This document shows positions 10,116 to 20,722 of a stretch of DNA of 64,000 bases, one piece after another. Location: assembly GCA_022010015.1 (NCBI GenBank), contig CP091735.1, positions 1,426,001 to 1,490,000 on the forward strand, in the 5' to 3' direction. Source of the stretch: Clostridium sp. GTDB taxonomy: Bacteria; Bacillota_I; Bacilli_A; Acholeplasmatales; Anaeroplasmataceae. Made by a program: the position numbers and the translations under genes. The notes under the pieces are model-generated. The model had not been told where the DNA came from. It saw nothing but the letters and a program-made list of their open reading frames with translations, and searched no databases. Positions within the stretch are counted from its first letter, which is position 1, and the number at the start of each line of letters is the position of its first letter.

Positions 10116-12025
10116 ATGATTATTTATCAAAAATACTAAAAGGTGGATTTATTAATGACATTAAGGCTGGCATTATTGCTGATAAGATTGAAGATGAATT
10201 TAAAGAACATCATTTAAATCATTCAAATCTTGCTGAATATAGGGCATGGTCTAATTCTTTAATGTACATGAGAAATGTTATTGATGATGAGGATATTGCT
10301 GATGATTGTAAAATAGCTATTGAATATCAAATACCCTTAACTGCCAAAAGAGTTGATTTTTTAATTGCTGGCAGGGATGAAAATGATACGAATAATATTG
10401 TAATAATTGAACTTAAGCAATGGGAAAAATTGTACATCAACTAGTCGAGCCGATGTCGTTAAGGCTTTCACTGGTGGAGCAGAAAGAGCGGTTACTCATC
10501 CTTCCTATCAAGCATATTCATATGCTAAGATTATTGAAAATTTTAATGAGGATGTTTATAAAGAGCATATTAGCTTAAAGCCATGTGCTTATCTACACAA
10601 CTTTAGAGAAGAAAAATAGACATAATATCGATAATAATTTATATCATGAAGCTATAGATTTGGCTCCAATTTTTTAGCAAAGGATACAATAAAGCTTCGC
10701 AATTTTATAAAAAAACATATATTAAGAAAAAAAGATAATTGCGACTTATTAATGAAAATTGAAAATGGCAAGCTGAAGCCTGCTAAGGCTCTTCAGGATA
10801 GTCTTGCCTCAATGCTTAAAGGAAATAAAGAATTTTATTTGATTGATGAGCAAAAGGTAGCTTACGAAACAGTGAAAAAGCTTGTTGAAAAGTCTTTAAG
10901 CGATGTTAACAAAGCTACTGGTACTAATCAAAAATACACAATAATTGTTGAGGGCGGACCAGGAACAGGTAAATCTGTCGTTGCAATACAGTTATTATCT
11001 GATATGATTCAAAAGGGTTACTCAGCTAATTATGTAACAAAAAACAGTGCACCAAGAAATGTCTACTTTGAAAAGCTAAAGCAGGATAAATATAAACTTA
11101 ATTATATTAAAAATCTTTTTAAAGGTTCAGGAGCATTTATTGATGTTCCTAATAATTATTTTGATTGCTTGATAGTAGACGAAGCACATCGTTTAAATGC
11201 CAAATCAGGAATGTTTCAAAAATTTAGGTGAAAATCAAATTATGGAAATCATCCATGCATCAAAAAGTTTCAGTATTTTTTTATAGATGAAAACCAGGTT
11301 GTTACAACATCAGATATTGGTTCAATTGATTTAATTAAACATTATGCACAAATAGAAAATTCTGCTGTTTATACAGGTGAAGAAATAAATCTTGTTTCAC
11401 AATTTAGATGTAATGGCTCAGACGGGTATTTAGCTTTTTTGGATAACTTGTTAAATATTAAACAAACTGCCAATACAATCTTTTGATATGGATTATGATA
11501 TTAAATTATTTAATGATCCTAATAAAATGCGTGATGCCTTATATGAAAAAAACAAAATCAATAATAAGTCGCGTATGCTTGCTGGCTATTGTTATAATTG
11601 GGTTACAAAGAAAAATCCTCAAGAAGATTTATTTGATATTAATTTAGAAAATGGTTTTTAAGGCTAAATGGAATTTTTTTCAAATACTTCTACATGGGCA
11701 ATAGATGAGGATTCTTTTTAATGAGGTAGGCTGTATTCATACTAGTCAGGGTCTTGAATTTGATTATTGCGGGGTTATAATCGGCAAGGACTTACGTTTT
11801 GAAAATGATAATGTTATAACCGATTTTACTAAAAGAGCTAAGACCGATACCTCTTTAAAGGGTATAAGAACTACCAAAAATTATAATCTTGCGGATAGGA
11901 TAATTAGAAATACCTATAGAACCTTATTGTCACGTGGTCAAAAAGGCTGCTATATATATTGTGAAGATAAAAAAATTATTAAAATATATGAGCGACATGT
12001 TAGGTATAAAAAAATAATATATTAG
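10116..12025 (+). CDS. DUF2075 (COG3410) protein: nuclease-like domain plus Schlafen-group-3-type helicase domain
   Basis: About 635 residues. It begins MIIYQK like family members. The N-terminal region has VDFLIAG followed by IVIIELKQW (10350-10430), the D...ExK pattern of PD-(D/E)XK-like nucleases. The helicase part has Walker A VEGGPGTGKSVVA (about 10948), Walker B LIVDEAHRL (about 11170), FIDENQVV (about 11285), VSQFRCNGSDG (about 11395) and HTSQGLEFDYCGVIIG (about 11731). It precedes a MazG-like pyrophosphohydrolase by six bases. The family is uncharacterised; a role against foreign nucleic acid is inference. About five homopolymer shifts lie in the gene. Confidence 0.8.
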
Positions 12026-12031
12026 GATGAT

Positions 12032-12363
12032 ATGATGAATAAATTAGAAGAATTAATTCAAAGAATTGATAAATTTAATAAGGATAGAGATTGGGATAAA
12101 TTTCATTCGCCAGCTAATTTAGCCAAATCCATTTCTATTGAAGCAAATGAATTACTTGAGTGCTTTCAATGGAATGAAAATGAATATGATAATAAGTCTG
12201 TTAAAGAAGAATTGGCTGATGTAATTAATTATTGCCTACAAATGGCGTTAGTTTTAAATGTTGATCCAATTGAAATTGTTAATGATAAAATGGATTTAAA
12301 TGAAAAAGAAATATCCGATTTCTAAAGCAAAGGGAATTTCTACAAAAATATAATAAATTATAA
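12032..12363 (+). CDS. MazG-like nucleotide pyrophosphohydrolase
   Basis: All-alpha NTP pyrophosphatase of about 109 residues (dCTPase/RS21-C6 type). The Mg-binding pattern ExxE...ExxD is visible as SIEANELLECFQW (about 37-49) and VKEELADVINYCL (about 60-72). The C-terminus reads YPISKAKGIS and then YNKL after removing one A at about 12305 and one at about 12346, giving the stop at 12361. Without these corrections the frame ends early at 12325. It likely hydrolyses a (d)NTP to the monophosphate and PPi. Its tight coupling to the DUF2075 gene suggests one functional unit. Confidence 0.85.
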
Positions 12364-12380
12364 ATGCTAAAATGAAAATA

Positions 12381-12422
12381 AAGATTAAATTATGATTGGT
12401 GTAAATTTAATCTTTATTTTTT
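12381..12422 (+). terminator. Intrinsic terminator after mazG-like gene
   Basis: Stem AAGATTAAATT/AATTTAATCTT (12381-12391 and 12404-12414) followed by a T-rich tract. Confidence 0.7.
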
Positions 12423-12520
12423 TATAGAATAATGTTATACTAAAGATATAAATTGCAGAATAATTTTTAATATGTTTTATAGTTGCAGATAAAATGGAAA
12501 AAAATCAATGGAGAGAAATA

Positions 12521-13089
12521 ATGATTTGTAAAAAAATTGTGGTAAAGAAATAAACGATGATTCAAAAATTTTGCAACTTTTTGTGGAGGAAGGTTAGAAG
12601 ATAAAGAAATTAAATTTGAAAAATTTGGAAACAAGTGGTGTAAAGCAACCAAAGCGTAGAAAGGGAAAGCTTTTTAATTATATTTGCAGTATTTGCAGTT
12701 ATATTAACTACATTTACAGCTTATTCTTTACTTTCCTTTATACCTATAGATTCAGGTATTGTTGGTGATCTTTCATTTGAAAGAGAGTTGTATGAATCGG
12801 ATTTTTCTATTGAAACGACTGAAAATACATTCTCATATGTGATTTTGATTACGCCAAAAAGGAATATAAAAAGCTGTACTGTTACATTTAATCTATATGA
12901 TTATAAATCAAACCCTATTTATACGAAATCTCTTACTAAAACAAAAAAATGAAAAAAAGGATAGTGATTATACGTATTTGTTTGATTATGATTTTTTTAG
13001 AATCTGTAACATCAACAAAATATTCATATTCAATTAGTGGTACTGTAATAGCTTTTAAATTAATAAAAATTATGAGTTCATTAACATGA
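12521..13089 (+). CDS. Zinc-ribbon membrane protein of unknown function
   Basis: Begins MICKNCGKEINDDSKFCNFCGG, a canonical double CxxC zinc-ribbon start, seen after removing A/T-run insertions at about 12532 and 12565. A basic segment (KWCKATKA) follows, then one strong transmembrane helix at about residues 50-72 (IIFAVFAVILTTFTAYSLL), then an extracytoplasmic beta-rich part with SYVILITPKRNIKSCTVTF. Such zinc-ribbon/TM proteins are common in Firmicutes and mostly uncharacterised. The end is uncertain (a TGA near 13087) because of several shifts, and it overlaps the next start. Confidence 0.6.
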
Positions 13090-13400
13090 ATTATCTTTTG
13101 TCCTAAAGAATCAGATTGGAAGCTTTTTTTAGAAAATTAATGCCTGTTTGGTAGGAAAAACTATATCGAAAGTTTATTAGCTGAATATCAAAAAGATTAT
13201 TAATGAAAATAATAATCCATCAATAAGATTTTTGAAAAATTAAATGATAGGATAAATAATGATAAAAAAATCACCTGGAATTTTTAATTGATATGAGTAG
13301 AAGTAAAATGTATGAAAATATCGAAATTATGCTAAGAGATAAGGTTATAAATTATAACGATTTAGTAGAATTTAGCGAAGCGTTAAGATTATATTTTTAA
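13086..13400 (+). CDS. Small hypothetical protein
   Basis: Not recognised. After correction it reads as about 104 residues, from MNYLCPKESDWKLFLEN to YNDLVEFSEALRLYF, and ends TAA at 13398. It is acidic/basic mixed, predicted mostly helical, with no signal peptide or TM segment. The start ATG overlaps the stop of the zinc-ribbon gene. The central part contains the segment FLIDMSRSKMYENIEIMLRD. It sits in a run of poorly known genes and could be a regulator or a small partner protein; nothing in the sequence decides this. Confidence 0.45.
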
Positions 13401-13414
13401 ATAAGGAGAAACTT

Positions 13415-14289
13415 ATGAAAAAGATACTAAGCTTTATCTTAATATTTATTTTTTTGTATTTATTGGCTCTAGCCTTGTAATATCTGCTGATACAGGACCA
13501 AAGCCAAAAACGACTATTACTATTTATAATTTAGATAAATCAGATTATATAATTGGCTATGCAACAAAGAAGAAATCTGGTCCTCATTCTTTTTATGAGC
13601 CAGGGTCTAATGTATATTATGGCTCTAATGATGATTTAGATGTTTTGTATGAAAAAAATATCAATTAGCTGATGGCTTTAAGCTATATGATATTTCTTAT
13701 AGCTATAGTAATGTAGATGAATTCACATTAGAATCCGGCTATTATTGGCCGAGTGATTTTTAAATTACTTATTTATGATGAGATAAATGATATATGCTAT
13801 ATATCAGAGGAAGTAGAAACATATGCCTTTCATTCTTATTTTTAAATGTGATTTTAAAGCTATTGATAGTACTACCTTTTAGTTTAGTAAAAACATATAA
13901 TTATACAAACGAAATTTTTTTCTTTTTATAATTAGGCTAATTGTTACCCCTTGTAATTGAGATGCTGATAGCGTTAATATTTAGATATACAAGAAAGTCA
14001 TATTTAATTATTTTAGTAACTAATTTAGTTACACAAATTGGACTTAATCTAGCTTTGAATTTAGATGCCCATTTTAATGGCAAACAGCCTATAATGATTA
14101 TTGTTTATGAATTTATAGAGCTTGCTATTATACTAGTTGAGGGAATAATTTATCAAATTTTTCCTAAAAAAAGGAAAAAAATAATGGTTTTTAATTTTTG
14201 GTTTCCTATATTCAATAATTGCGAATGTAGTGTCATTTGTACTTGGTATGATACTTTGGCTTTTTTTATTGATTTTAATCAAAAATTAA
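13415..14289 (+). CDS. Exported/multi-TM conserved membrane protein of unknown function
   Basis: About 290 residues. It starts MKKILSFILIF with a cleavable-looking signal peptide (VISADTGPKP after the hydrophobic core). An extracytoplasmic beta-rich domain follows (TITIYNLDKSDYIIGYATK, SNVDEFTLESGYYWPSDFK, YAFHSYFKCDF). The C-terminal half has four to five TM helices starting with YTNEIFSFLIRLIVTLVIE, then LITNLVTQIGLNLALNL-like segments and a last helix VVSFVLGMILWLFLLILI. This architecture (ADxGPKP start, extracellular domain, C-terminal TM block) recurs in Firmicute genomes without known function. RBS AAGGAG at 13402. About five shifts. Confidence 0.6.
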
Positions 14290-14323
14290 GGGATATATAA
14301 TGTGAGTAAAAGGGAGTAAAAAA

Positions 14324-15778
14324 ATGGAAGATAATGCTTTTTGAAAATTATAAAAAGGATATAGTAAATGTTATTGCTTATTTGTTAGGAGTTAGGGCGG
14401 ATAATAATTTCGATGAAAAATAAATTTAATGAGCTTGATAAAAAAATAATAATGCTAAAAAAATAAGAGCATTATCAATCTTAAGAACGGAATTTATTAG
14501 AAATTTTTAAAGAAATTACGGCAAGAAGAAATAACCTAGAGCCGTTAGAGAATTTAAATAGCTTAATAAGCGTTGATTTAATTAAATATTTAAGAGAAAA
14601 TAATATAGAAATTGTTCATCCTAATAATAATATGCTAATTCATATAGCGTATGTCAATCAATATATTTTAGAAAATATTGAGAGCGTTAAAAAAATTTAA
14701 TTCCTTCCTGGGTTAAATGGGATTATGTTAAAAAAACATATTTTTTTAATGCCGGGATGCTATGCTGGTGCCAAGGGCTCTGCAGTTCAAAAATGGTAAT
14801 CAAGCAAAAAATTCAATCAGCAATTAATAGTGTTCGTGTTATTATTGCTAAAAAAATTCTTCATTTTATCCATATGGCTTTTTATGTTAACTGGCCAACT
14901 AATAAAAATGGAGGATTATTATGGTAATATTTTACTTAATGATGAAAAATTTTTGAAGGTCCTTTATTCCGCTCATAATGATACATTTCATGCCAATACT
15001 TATGTTATTGATGCGACTCTTGATGAGAAAAAAATTCTATTTATGATTTTTATTTTTAGAGGCTAATAATATTGCTATTTTTAGTCGATTGTGAAAAATG
15101 TTGATCCATATGTGTTTGCTTCAGTATTTAAAAAAAATCTAGAGGAAGAAAATCTGAAAAAAATTAAAAAAAGGTAATTTTTATATGATGATATTAATAC
15201 CTCTGAGGCTTGGGACTACATAAATGAGTTAATTCATTTACCAATTGTACATAATGAAATAGAAAGAGTTTTTAGATAATAAATCATTAGTAGATATGGC
15301 AATGATAGCTGGAGCCTGTAAGGAATATTATGAGGAAAATACTGAATCATTGATTCTTGTTTCATCAGATTCAGATTTCTGGGCTTTAATTACTAATTTA
15401 AAGAATGCAAGATTTTTATATCTTAAATGAAAGTGAAAAAAACATCAGAAACAATTATAGAAACGCCTTGATGCTGAAAAATATTGAGCATTGTTTTATG
15501 GATTCATTTGCTCAATCAAAGGTTCAAGATTTTAAAAATATGGTTTTATTAAAAAATTTGAATGCTAAAATAAAGGCTTTCAATGAAACAGGATCATTTC
15601 CTTATTTAAATGCTAAGGATTTGATTGATCAAATCTTTTTTGAGTGCGATATTCAAGGTAATCATTATCAAGTAGATAATGAGAAGGAAGCATTTTATAA
15701 GAAATATTTAAAAAAATGGCTTTAAGATTAATGTTGATAAAACTGATTTTTAGCTTGAAGATGGAAATTAATAATTAA
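14324..15778 (+). CDS. NYN-domain (PIN-like) putative ribonuclease
   Basis: About 480 residues. The C-terminal third is a NYN domain: IAIFVDCENVDPYVFASVFK (about 15070), then KKVIFYDDINTSEAWDYINE, a central LVDMAMIAGACKEYY and the acidic LILVSSDSDFWALI (about 15355). The Asp residues (VDCEN, DMAM, SDSDFW) form the expected metal site. The N-terminal two thirds are helical and not recognised (LLGVRADNNFDEKFNELDK at the start). NYN proteins are RNases of the PIN/FLAP type; the RNA target here is unknown. RBS AGGGAG at 14311. The middle (14700-14900) is badly broken by homopolymer shifts. Confidence 0.7.
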
Positions 15779-15781
15779 ATG

Positions 15782-15801
15782 GTAGCTTAGGCTACTTTTT
15801 T
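15782..15801 (+). terminator. Intrinsic terminator after NYN gene
   Basis: GTAGC/GCTAC stem with TTAG loop (15782-15795) followed by six T, four bases after the stop codon. Confidence 0.8.
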
Positions 15802-15896
15802 ATTTTATAAATATAATTTATGAAATTGCGTAAATCGATAACAAATATTTATAATTCTAAATTAAAAAAATGGTTAATAATATTATTGGTGATATT

Positions 15897-16992
15897 ATGA
15901 ATTTAAGTAACAACGCAAAGCTTTTGAAGGAGCTTTTATTAAGATTAAATACTGAGAACTTAGAGGAAGTTCAAAAAGGATTTTTGTTAAAGCCTTTTAA
16001 GGATTTAAGCTATAATGATGTATTATATGCTGAAGAAGAGCTTTATCTTGAAGGCAGTGTTAATTTAGAAAGGCTATGTGATATTCATTCAGCTTTATTT
16101 CATAATGAAAGGAATAATTATTTAGCTAATGATATAAAAAAATGACTAATGATAATCCTTTTAAATATTTTTAATTAAAGAAAATAATGAAATGGAAAAA
16201 AATTGTTGATTATTATTTGAATAATAAAGCTAATTATAAAATGCTTAAAAAGTATTTTTTTAAAGAAATTGAGGTTCATTATAAGAAAAAAAGTAATTTA
16301 ATTTATCCAATTTTTAAAATCCAAATATAATTTTAATGGCCCGCATGAGGTTATGTGGAAAAATGATGATATCATAATTAGTAAAATGAATTCATTAACT
16401 GAAAATGATTTTAATGATGAGGAATTGCTAACTTTGACATTAAATAAGATCAAAGAAATGATTTATAAGGAAAATAATATTTTATATCCTAATGCCTTTG
16501 ATTTATTAGGTGCTGATGATTTGAAATTAATAGAAGAGGATTTACATCAATTTAAGGAAATATTTAATGTTAGATATAACAAAAATAAAAAAATAATGAT
16601 GTTTCTTTTTAAGAATGAAATAATAAATTTTAAATATGGTAAGCTATCTTTAAAGGAAATTAATGGAATATTAAATGCTATACCTATTGAAATAAGCTAT
16701 GTCAATAATAAAAAAATATTAATAAATATTATAATGAAGGGGAAAAAAACTATTTAAAAAGACCAGCATTATCTTTAGAAAAATGATGTTTTCTCGTGTC
16801 ATCCCAAAGCTAAAGAAAATATTGTATTAAATATTATTGATGATTTGAAAAAAATAAAAGGAAAAAGTGATGTTTCAATTTTTTTATAAAAAGAGCAGGA
16901 GGATTTTTTTAATAAAAATATAAAGGAGTATGGGATAAGGATGAATTTTTTTAGGTACAATAGAATTAATTTATCCATTAAATGAATTTTAA
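15897..16992 (+). CDS. DUF438 hemerythrin-like protein with C-terminal PAS-like domain
   Basis: About 360 residues. The N-terminus matches DUF438: LLKELLLRLNTENLEEVQKGF, then LYAEEELYLEG and LCDIHSALFH. A hemerythrin-like section follows with EVHYKKKSNLIYPI and GPHEVMWKNDD, then MIYKENNILYPNAFDLL (about 16470). His and Glu of these repeats are the expected metal or redox ligands. The end resembles a PAS domain: LKEINGILNAIPIEISYVNN, then RPALSLE..VFSCHP. Start 15897 was chosen over 15870 because GGTGA lies 5 bases upstream. Function in the family is unclear (sensing is likely). Many shifts after 16590. Confidence 0.7.
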
Positions 16993-17085
16993 AAAAAATA
17001 TTTAAATAAGAATTAGTAGGATAAAAAAATTATGTGGTATAAATATAAGACATCATTTGCTTATAATTAATAAGTGGTGATGGAT

Positions 17086-17907
17086 ATGTTTAGAATAAAA
17101 AGATGCAAAAAAATTATTTCTAAAAAAATCAAAATACTTATTTATTAGATGTTAAGCTTTTGTAAGAGAAAAAGGATATAATTATTTTGAGTACATAGAA
17201 AATAGTACTTATTTAAAAAAAGAAATGATAAAACTTTAAAGCAATTAGATGTGAAAAAGTCTAGATTATTTAAAGGAATTAATCTTTGGATATTCTAAGA
17301 GAATTAAAAAAATAATTAAAAGAATTTAATAAAATTAAATATAATGATCATTTATTTGTCTTTTTATGAAGTGATTAAAGGTGGAATGGTTAATTGCTTA
17401 ATTATCAAAAAAATAAAGAAATTAAAATATATGATGGTATATATTTGCTTAATCTATTTGATATTATTTATGATTATAAGGATTTTTGATTATAAAAAAA
17501 TGATTTAATTTATAAAAAAATGCAATAGCTACAAATGATTTATATTTAGCTTATAATATTTTTAAATATTTATGATTATATAGATAATGACAAGCTTTTT
17601 ATATTTAGAAAAAAATAGATAGAATAATGCGTATACCAAGAGTAGAAAGTGATAGCAGGTATTTAATTAGTAGTGATAATTTTTCCTTATGAGATTTTTT
17701 TAAGACCTCTGGTTTTAAGTTTACACATCAGAGGACTTTTTCTTGGTGGATTAAGCTATAATGGTTATTATGACATTGATTTAAATGAGAAAAAAATTGT
17801 TGATCATTCCTGCAAGGCTTTGGGCTATGTTAGGGTTAATAACATTGATGAATTATATAAAATAATTAATTCTTTATTTCTTAAAATGTGGTATAATAGT
17901 AGTGTAG
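17086..17907 (+). CDS. Hypothetical protein, unrecognised
   Basis: Reads as one protein of about 270 residues after removing A/T insertions: start MFRIKRCKKLFLKNQNTYLL, middle YEVIKGGMVNCLIIKNKEIKI and YDGIYLLNLFDII, then RIPRVESDSRYLISSDN, FPYEIFKTSGFKFTHQRTFL, GGLSYNGYYDIDLNEKKI and NIDELYKIINSLFLK. There is no TM segment or signal. The exact stop is uncertain; a TAG at 17905 fits if one A is removed near 17885. GTGGTG before the ATG is a poor RBS. The fucO promoter lies in its last codons. No family assignment is possible from what I see. Confidence 0.45.
17889..17897 (+). promoter_or_regulatory. Extended -10 promoter of fucO
   Basis: TGGTATAAT with perfect -10 at 17892-17897 and no good -35. 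It lies 46 bases before the fucO start, followed by a strong AGGAGG site at about 17929. Confidence 0.55.
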
Positions 17908-17942
17908 AAATTCATTTAAATTTTAACAGGAGGAAGATAATT

Positions 17943-19089
17943 ATGTCACAAAGATTTATGTTAAATGAAACTTCTTATCATGGAGCTGGAGCAATTCAAA
18001 ATATTGTTCCTGAAGCAAAGGCACGTGGCTTTAAAAAGGCTCTTGTATGCTCTGATCCTGATTTAGTTAAATTTGGTGTAACAAAGAAGGTTACAGATTT
18101 ATTAGATGCAGGTAATGTTAGCTATGAATTATATACTAACATTAAACCAAACCCAACTATTGAAAAATGTTACAAGTGGTGTTAGTGCTTGTAAGAATGC
18201 TGGTGCTGATTTTATCATTGCTATTGGTGGTGGCTCATCAATGGATACAGCTAAGGCTATTGGTATTATTATGACTAATCCTGAATTTGCTGATGTTCGT
18301 TCTTTAGAGGGAACTGCGCCAACTAAAAAGCCATGCTTACCAATAATAGCAGTTGCAACAACTGCTGGAACTGCAGCTGAGGTTACAATTAATTATGTTA
18401 TAACAGATGTTGAAAAGAAGCGTAAATTTGTTTGTGTTGACCCTCATGATATGCCAATTGTAGCTATAGTTGACCCTGATATGATGGCATCAATGCCAAA
18501 GGGCTTAACTGCTTCAACAGGAATGGATGCCCTAACCCATGCAATTGAAGGCTATATTACTCGTGGTGCTTGGGAAATGAGCGATATGTTCCATTTAAAG
18601 GCTATAGAATTAATTTCTAAGAATTTAAGAGGTGCAGTTAATAATACAAAAGAAGGAAGAGAAGGTATGGCCTTAGGTCAATACATTGCCGGAATGGGAT
18701 TTTCTAATGTGGGCCTTGGTATTGATCATGCAATGGCTCATACATTGTCAGCTTATTATGATATCCCTCATGGTGTAGCTTGTGCTATGCTACTTCCAAT
18801 TGCAATGGAATTTAATGCTGATGTTACTGGTGAAAAAAATATAAGGATATTGCTAAAGCTATGGGCGTAAAATGTTGATGGTATGAATGAGTTTGAATAT
18901 CGAAATGCTGCTATTAATGCTGTTAAGAAGCTTTCAAAGGATGTAGGAATTCCAACTAAATGTGATAAGATTTTAGCATCAGACTTAGATAATCTTGCAA
19001 CTGATGCTCTTCATGATGCTTGTTATCCAGGAAATCCTAAGGAAGCTAGTCATGATGATGTAGTTGATTTATTTAAAAAGCTTATGTAG
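17943..19089 (+). CDS. fucO: Lactaldehyde reductase (iron-dependent group III alcohol dehydrogenase)
   Basis: About 382 residues, the same length as E. coli FucO, and similar along its whole length: RFMLNETSYHGAGA, NIKPNPTIENV, AIGGGSSMDTAKAIGII (NAD-binding), FADVRSLEGTAPTKKP, TTAGTAAEVTINYVIT, RKFVCVDPHDMP, MDALTHAIEGYITRGAW and GMGFSNVGLGIDHAMAHTLSAYYDIPHG with the iron-ligand His residues. It reduces lactaldehyde to 1,2-propanediol in fucose/rhamnose fermentation; a broader alcohol dehydrogenase role is possible. Start fixed by AGGAGG. Two A-run shifts (about 18165 and 18838) and one near 18868. No fucose aldolase gene is in this window. Confidence 0.9.
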
Positions 19090-19108
19090 CATAAATATAA
19101 ATAAAATA

Positions 19109-19150
19109 ATTAGCTTTCTTCACAAATTTGAGGAAGGCTAATTATTTTTA
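19109..19150 (+). terminator. Intrinsic terminator after fucO
   Basis: 13-bp stem (19109-19121 with 19130-19142) containing two G-T pairs, loop ACAAATTT, T-rich tail. Confidence 0.75.
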
Positions 19151-19170
19151 TTATAAAGAGGTGACTTATT

Positions 19171-19883
19171 TTGAAGAATTGTCCAATTTGCTTTTAAAGA
19201 ATATTTTTGAATTTCCTAACAAATGTGATTGTGGCTTTTGTTTTGATAAACCAAATATGACAAATGAAGAAAGACAATTTAAAATATTTAAGTATGCCAA
19301 AAAAATATTTATTTTTGATAATATTAAGTATCCTAAAGCTATATTAAGACTTGCCGGTGGGGATTATTGCTATATTGAAGATATTATATCAAAAAAACGA
19401 GGAGTAGAATATATATCATATCATAAAGAAGAACAAAAAAAACATATTTAGCTGAAGGAGTGCTTGCCAGTAGAGGAGATGTAAAGGCTTTAATTATTGA
19501 TACTGATGTTCTTGATTCTATGTGCCTTGACGAATCACAAATAGAGACTTTGATAATTGGCAAAAAAATGTTTACAAAATAATAAATGAATTATTAAAAA
19601 AAGTCCTAATACCTTAAGATATATATATGTAGATAACAAAAAAATATTAATTATATTAGTTATGAAAAATGTTTTGATTAATAATAAAACAAAAAGAAAT
19701 CGTTTGTTATCCAAATGGAAAAAAAGGATAAAATTTATTATGTTCCTCAAATTGTTAAAAAAATCAGTTATAATCCTTTTTGTTGATAATAAAAAAACGT
19801 TTGCGAAATTTATATTCCTAAAAAAATGTTAAAATAGCTAAAAAAATGTTGATTTTAATAATCTGAAAATAATGTTATATTAA
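19171..19883 (+). CDS. Hypothetical protein with N-terminal zinc-ribbon-like Cys motif
   Basis: Not recognised as a family. With T insertions removed at about 19192 and 19206 the start reads MKNCPICFKEYFEFPNKCDC, a Cys-rich zinc-binding-like head (CPIC, CDCGFC). Then come ERQFKIFKYAKKIFIFDN, LAGGDYCYIEDIISKK, AEGVLASRGDVKALIIDTDV, LDSMCLDESQIETLIIGK and a basic C-terminus ending near 19881. Start TTG chosen because AAGAGGTG lies 8 bases upstream. No TM segment. It stands between fucO and the amidohydrolase gene with its own short leader. Confidence is for the existence of a gene, not a function. Confidence 0.45.
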
Positions 19884-19970
19884 ATTATAATATATGAGGA
19901 TTTTTCCTTTTCTACTTAATTATGGTAGAATAAAAAAATATAGAAATAATTTTTTTGAGAGGTGATTTTT

Positions 19971-20685
19971 TTGAAATTTGGTCTTGCTGCCTATGAATTT
20001 AAAAAAATGATGATTTAAGCTTTAATTTAGCTCAAATTGAAAAAAAGCGTTAATAGCTGGAAGTAATAAAGGTTTAGATATTATTTTTATTTGGTGAAGC
20101 TTTTTTTACAAGGATTTGATGGTATTAATTTTGATTTTTGAAAACGATAAAAAAATTGCGATAGCTACAAATTCAAAGACAATGATTGATTTATGTGAGC
20201 TTACAAAAAAAATATAGTGTTGATTTAGGAATAGGATATTTTGAATTGGCTGATAATAGTATTTATTCTTCATATGCTATTATTGGAAATGGTAATATCA
20301 TTTATAATTATAGGCGTATTTCAACAGGATGGAAGGAGGAAATAGCGGATAGTCATTATAAGGAAGGTGATGATTCAAAGGAATTTATTTATAAGGGTCA
20401 AAGCTTTAAGATTGCTTTATGTGGAGATTTATGGGTTATGAATGAAAAAAATTTGCTACAAAGGGAATTTTTAATTTGGCCAATATATGTTAATTTTAAT
20501 TTGGATGATTTATATTTAAGTGAAAAATGATTATTTAAATCAAGCAATGCTTGCAAGTGATAAATGTCTTTTTAATTAATTCTATAACCTATGAGCCAAT
20601 TGCTCATGGAGGAGCATTTTATTATGAGTCCGGAAGAATTGAAAAAAGATTAGCATATGATTTAAATGATATTTTTAGTGGTTGA
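19971..20685 (+). CDS. Carbon-nitrogen hydrolase (nitrilase superfamily)
   Basis: About 237 residues, the usual single-domain length. The Cys-Glu-Lys amidase elements are: Glu in IILFGEAFLQGFDG (about residue 40), a basic motif IIYNYRRISTGWKEE in the catalytic Lys region, and the nucleophile in KIALCGDLWVM (about residue 155). DSHYKEGDD and a late SITYEPIAHGGAFYY also fit the family. Start TTG at 19971 with GAGAGGTGA upstream. Substrate unknown (amide, N-carbamoyl compound or nitrile). The catalytic Lys is read as Arg in one alignment, so check. It precedes the SIMPL gene by 37 bases. About five shifts. Confidence 0.75.
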
Positions 20686-20722
20686 AATTTAAAAATAGGA
20701 AAAGAAAAAAGGTAGTAAAAAA

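Noticed and set aside
17704..17733. CCTCTG...CAGAGG hairpin followed by a T-run, looking like a terminator
   Set aside because: Removing homopolymer insertions gives one continuous protein through it (FPYEIFKTSGFKFTHQRTFL), so it is coding sequence, and the loop is long.
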